From Sipunculus nudus (taxonomy: Eukaryota; Annelida; Sipuncula; Golfingiida; Sipunculidae): a stretch of 64,000 bases of DNA. The position numbers were made by a program, and so were the translations under genes. The notes under the pieces are model-generated. The model had not been told where the DNA came from. It searched no databases and saw only the letters and a program-made list of their open reading frames with translations. The number at the start of each line of letters is the position of its first letter. Position 1 is the stretch's first letter. The stretch lies in contig CM049313.1 in NCBI GenBank assembly GCA_026874595.1, positions 79,350,659 through 79,414,658 of the forward strand, written 5' to 3'. Positions 63,316-64,000 of the stretch are shown here, in pieces.

Positions 63316-64000
63316 CGTTGTTATCGTTACTTCAGCCATAGCCTGGAAGGGGGCATTTTGGTGATCCATCGTGCTGTTGTATGGAAGTTACCTATATAGG
63401 CGGGCAAGATTCCTTATGTTTTGTCCAGTTACCGTGAATGTACTGTTCGGTGAGGAGCCAAACCTGGGACGTTGTTAACGTTACTTCAGCCATAGCCTGG
63501 AAGGGGGCATTTTGGTGATCCATCGTGCTGTTGTATGGAAGTTACCTATATAGGCGGGTAAGATTCCTTAATGTTTTGTCCGGTCACCGTAAATGTACTG
63601 TCCGGTGAGGAGCCAAACCTGGGACGTTGTTAACGATACTTCAGCCATAGCCTGGAAGGGGGCATTTTGGTGATCCATGGTGCTGTTGTATGGAAGTTAC
63701 CTATATAGGCGGGCAAGATTCCTTATGTTTTGTCCAGTGACCGTAAATGTACTGTCCAGTGAGGAGCCAAACCTGGGACGTTGTTAACGATACTTCAGCC
63801 ATAGCCTGGAAGGGGGCATTTTGGTGATCCATTGTGCTGTTGTATGGAAGTTACCTATATAGGCGGGCAAGATTCCTTATGTTTTGTCCGGTGACCGTAA
63901 ATGTACTGTCCGGTGAGGAGCCATACCTGGGACGTTGTTAACGATACTTCAGCCATAGCCTGGAAAGGGGCATTTTGGTGATCCATTGTGCTGTTGTATG
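63316..64000 (+). repeat. Right edge monomers, array continues out of window
   Basis: About four and a half monomers: GTTATCG (63,320), CAGTTACCGTG, GGTCACCG (63,582) with a private 1-bp gain (CCTTAATG near 63,569), CCATGGTG (63,677), then two near-consensus units with CATTGTG. The last bases, from 63,994, begin a further monomer, so the array is not finished at the window end. Confidence 0.85.

Larger units (their letters stand above)
1..64000. repeat. 154-bp satellite DNA array, about 416 head-to-tail monomers
   Basis: Every stretch of the window is a copy of one 154-bp monomer, set here to begin at TTGTATGGAA. Starts fall at 1, 155, 309, 463, 617, 771 and so on to 63,994. About 370 of the 416 monomers are exactly 154 bp. 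All are in the same orientation and no foreign sequence interrupts them. Consensus GC is 75 of 154 bases (about 49%). Variants are mostly single-base changes, and many recur in many monomers, so they define lineages. Monomer length close to a nucleosome core and long homogeneous head-to-tail structure are typical of eukaryotic centromeric or heterochromatic satellites; that placement is inference. I do not recognise the monomer as a named family. There is no gene anywhere in the window. Confidence 0.98.

Noticed and set aside
1-64000. CRISPR array
   Set aside because: There are no unique spacers between short repeats; the entire 154-bp unit repeats and no cas gene is present.
1-64000. Bacterial or phage sequence with small genes
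   Set aside because: There is no coding content, no ribosome-binding sites and no gene-length open frame in 64 kb; the structure is that of a eukaryotic satellite.
1-64000. tRNA, 5S or other RNA gene cluster
   Set aside because: The monomer has no tRNA-like fold or internal pol III A and B boxes that I can find, and I see no resemblance to 5S rRNA.
1-64000. Telomeric or simple repeat tracts, or transposon insertions
   Set aside because: No TTAGGG/TTTAGGG-type tract, microsatellite, poly(A) tail, LTR or terminal inverted repeat was seen; all bases fit the monomer.

Overview
The whole 64 kb window is one uninterrupted satellite DNA array. A 154-bp monomer is repeated head to tail about 416 times on one strand. 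Monomer 1 starts at base 1 and the last, partial one starts at 63,994. I see no gene, RNA gene, transposon, inversion or unique spacer. The indels I found by eye (one 54-bp deletion, twenty 2-bp deletions, eight 4-bp insertions and a few small ones) sum to -71, exactly the gap between 416 x 154 and the observed length, so the copy count is well constrained. An array of this size and purity points to a eukaryotic nuclear genome, probably (peri)centromeric or other constitutive heterochromatin. The species cannot be named from this sequence, and I do not recognise the monomer as a named satellite. GC is about 49%. Each consensus monomer has seven CpGs, and every one occurs in both TpG and CpA variants, the footprint expected of cytosine methylation.

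Layout, left to right. (1) 1-8,550: two large, nearly identical blocks (1-3,934 and 4,309-8,550) of an older-looking monomer set, marked by AACAATAC, GTAATTG and ACCGGGG variants; the blocks differ by two inserted monomers. (2) 8,551-11,130: near-consensus monomers with little higher-order structure. (3) 11,131-17,598: three tandem copies of a 14-monomer higher-order repeat (HOR), 2,156 bp each. (4) 17,599-21,554: a patchwork with a 54-bp deletion scar at about 18,762 and an island of zone-1-type monomers (18,883-20,267). (5) 21,555-25,558: two tandem copies of a 13-monomer HOR, 2,002 bp each. (6) 25,559-64,000: a cassette-rich zone in which a recognisable run of variant monomers recurs 20 times at spacings of 5 to 22 monomers. 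Larger segmental duplications lie on top: 32.3-35.5 kb with 42.5-45.7 kb, 35.8-41.6 kb with 49.4-55.0 kb, and a very recent tandem duplication 57.1-60.2 with 60.2-63.3 kb.

The array reads as a history of unequal exchange. Duplications and deletions are almost always whole numbers of monomers, chimeric monomers mark some crossover points, and the 11-, 13- and 14-monomer HORs are built from the same core by adding or removing blocks of two or three monomers. Nothing here encodes a protein. 154 is not a multiple of three, so the reading frame rotates at each monomer and only short chance open frames of 60-76 codons appear.
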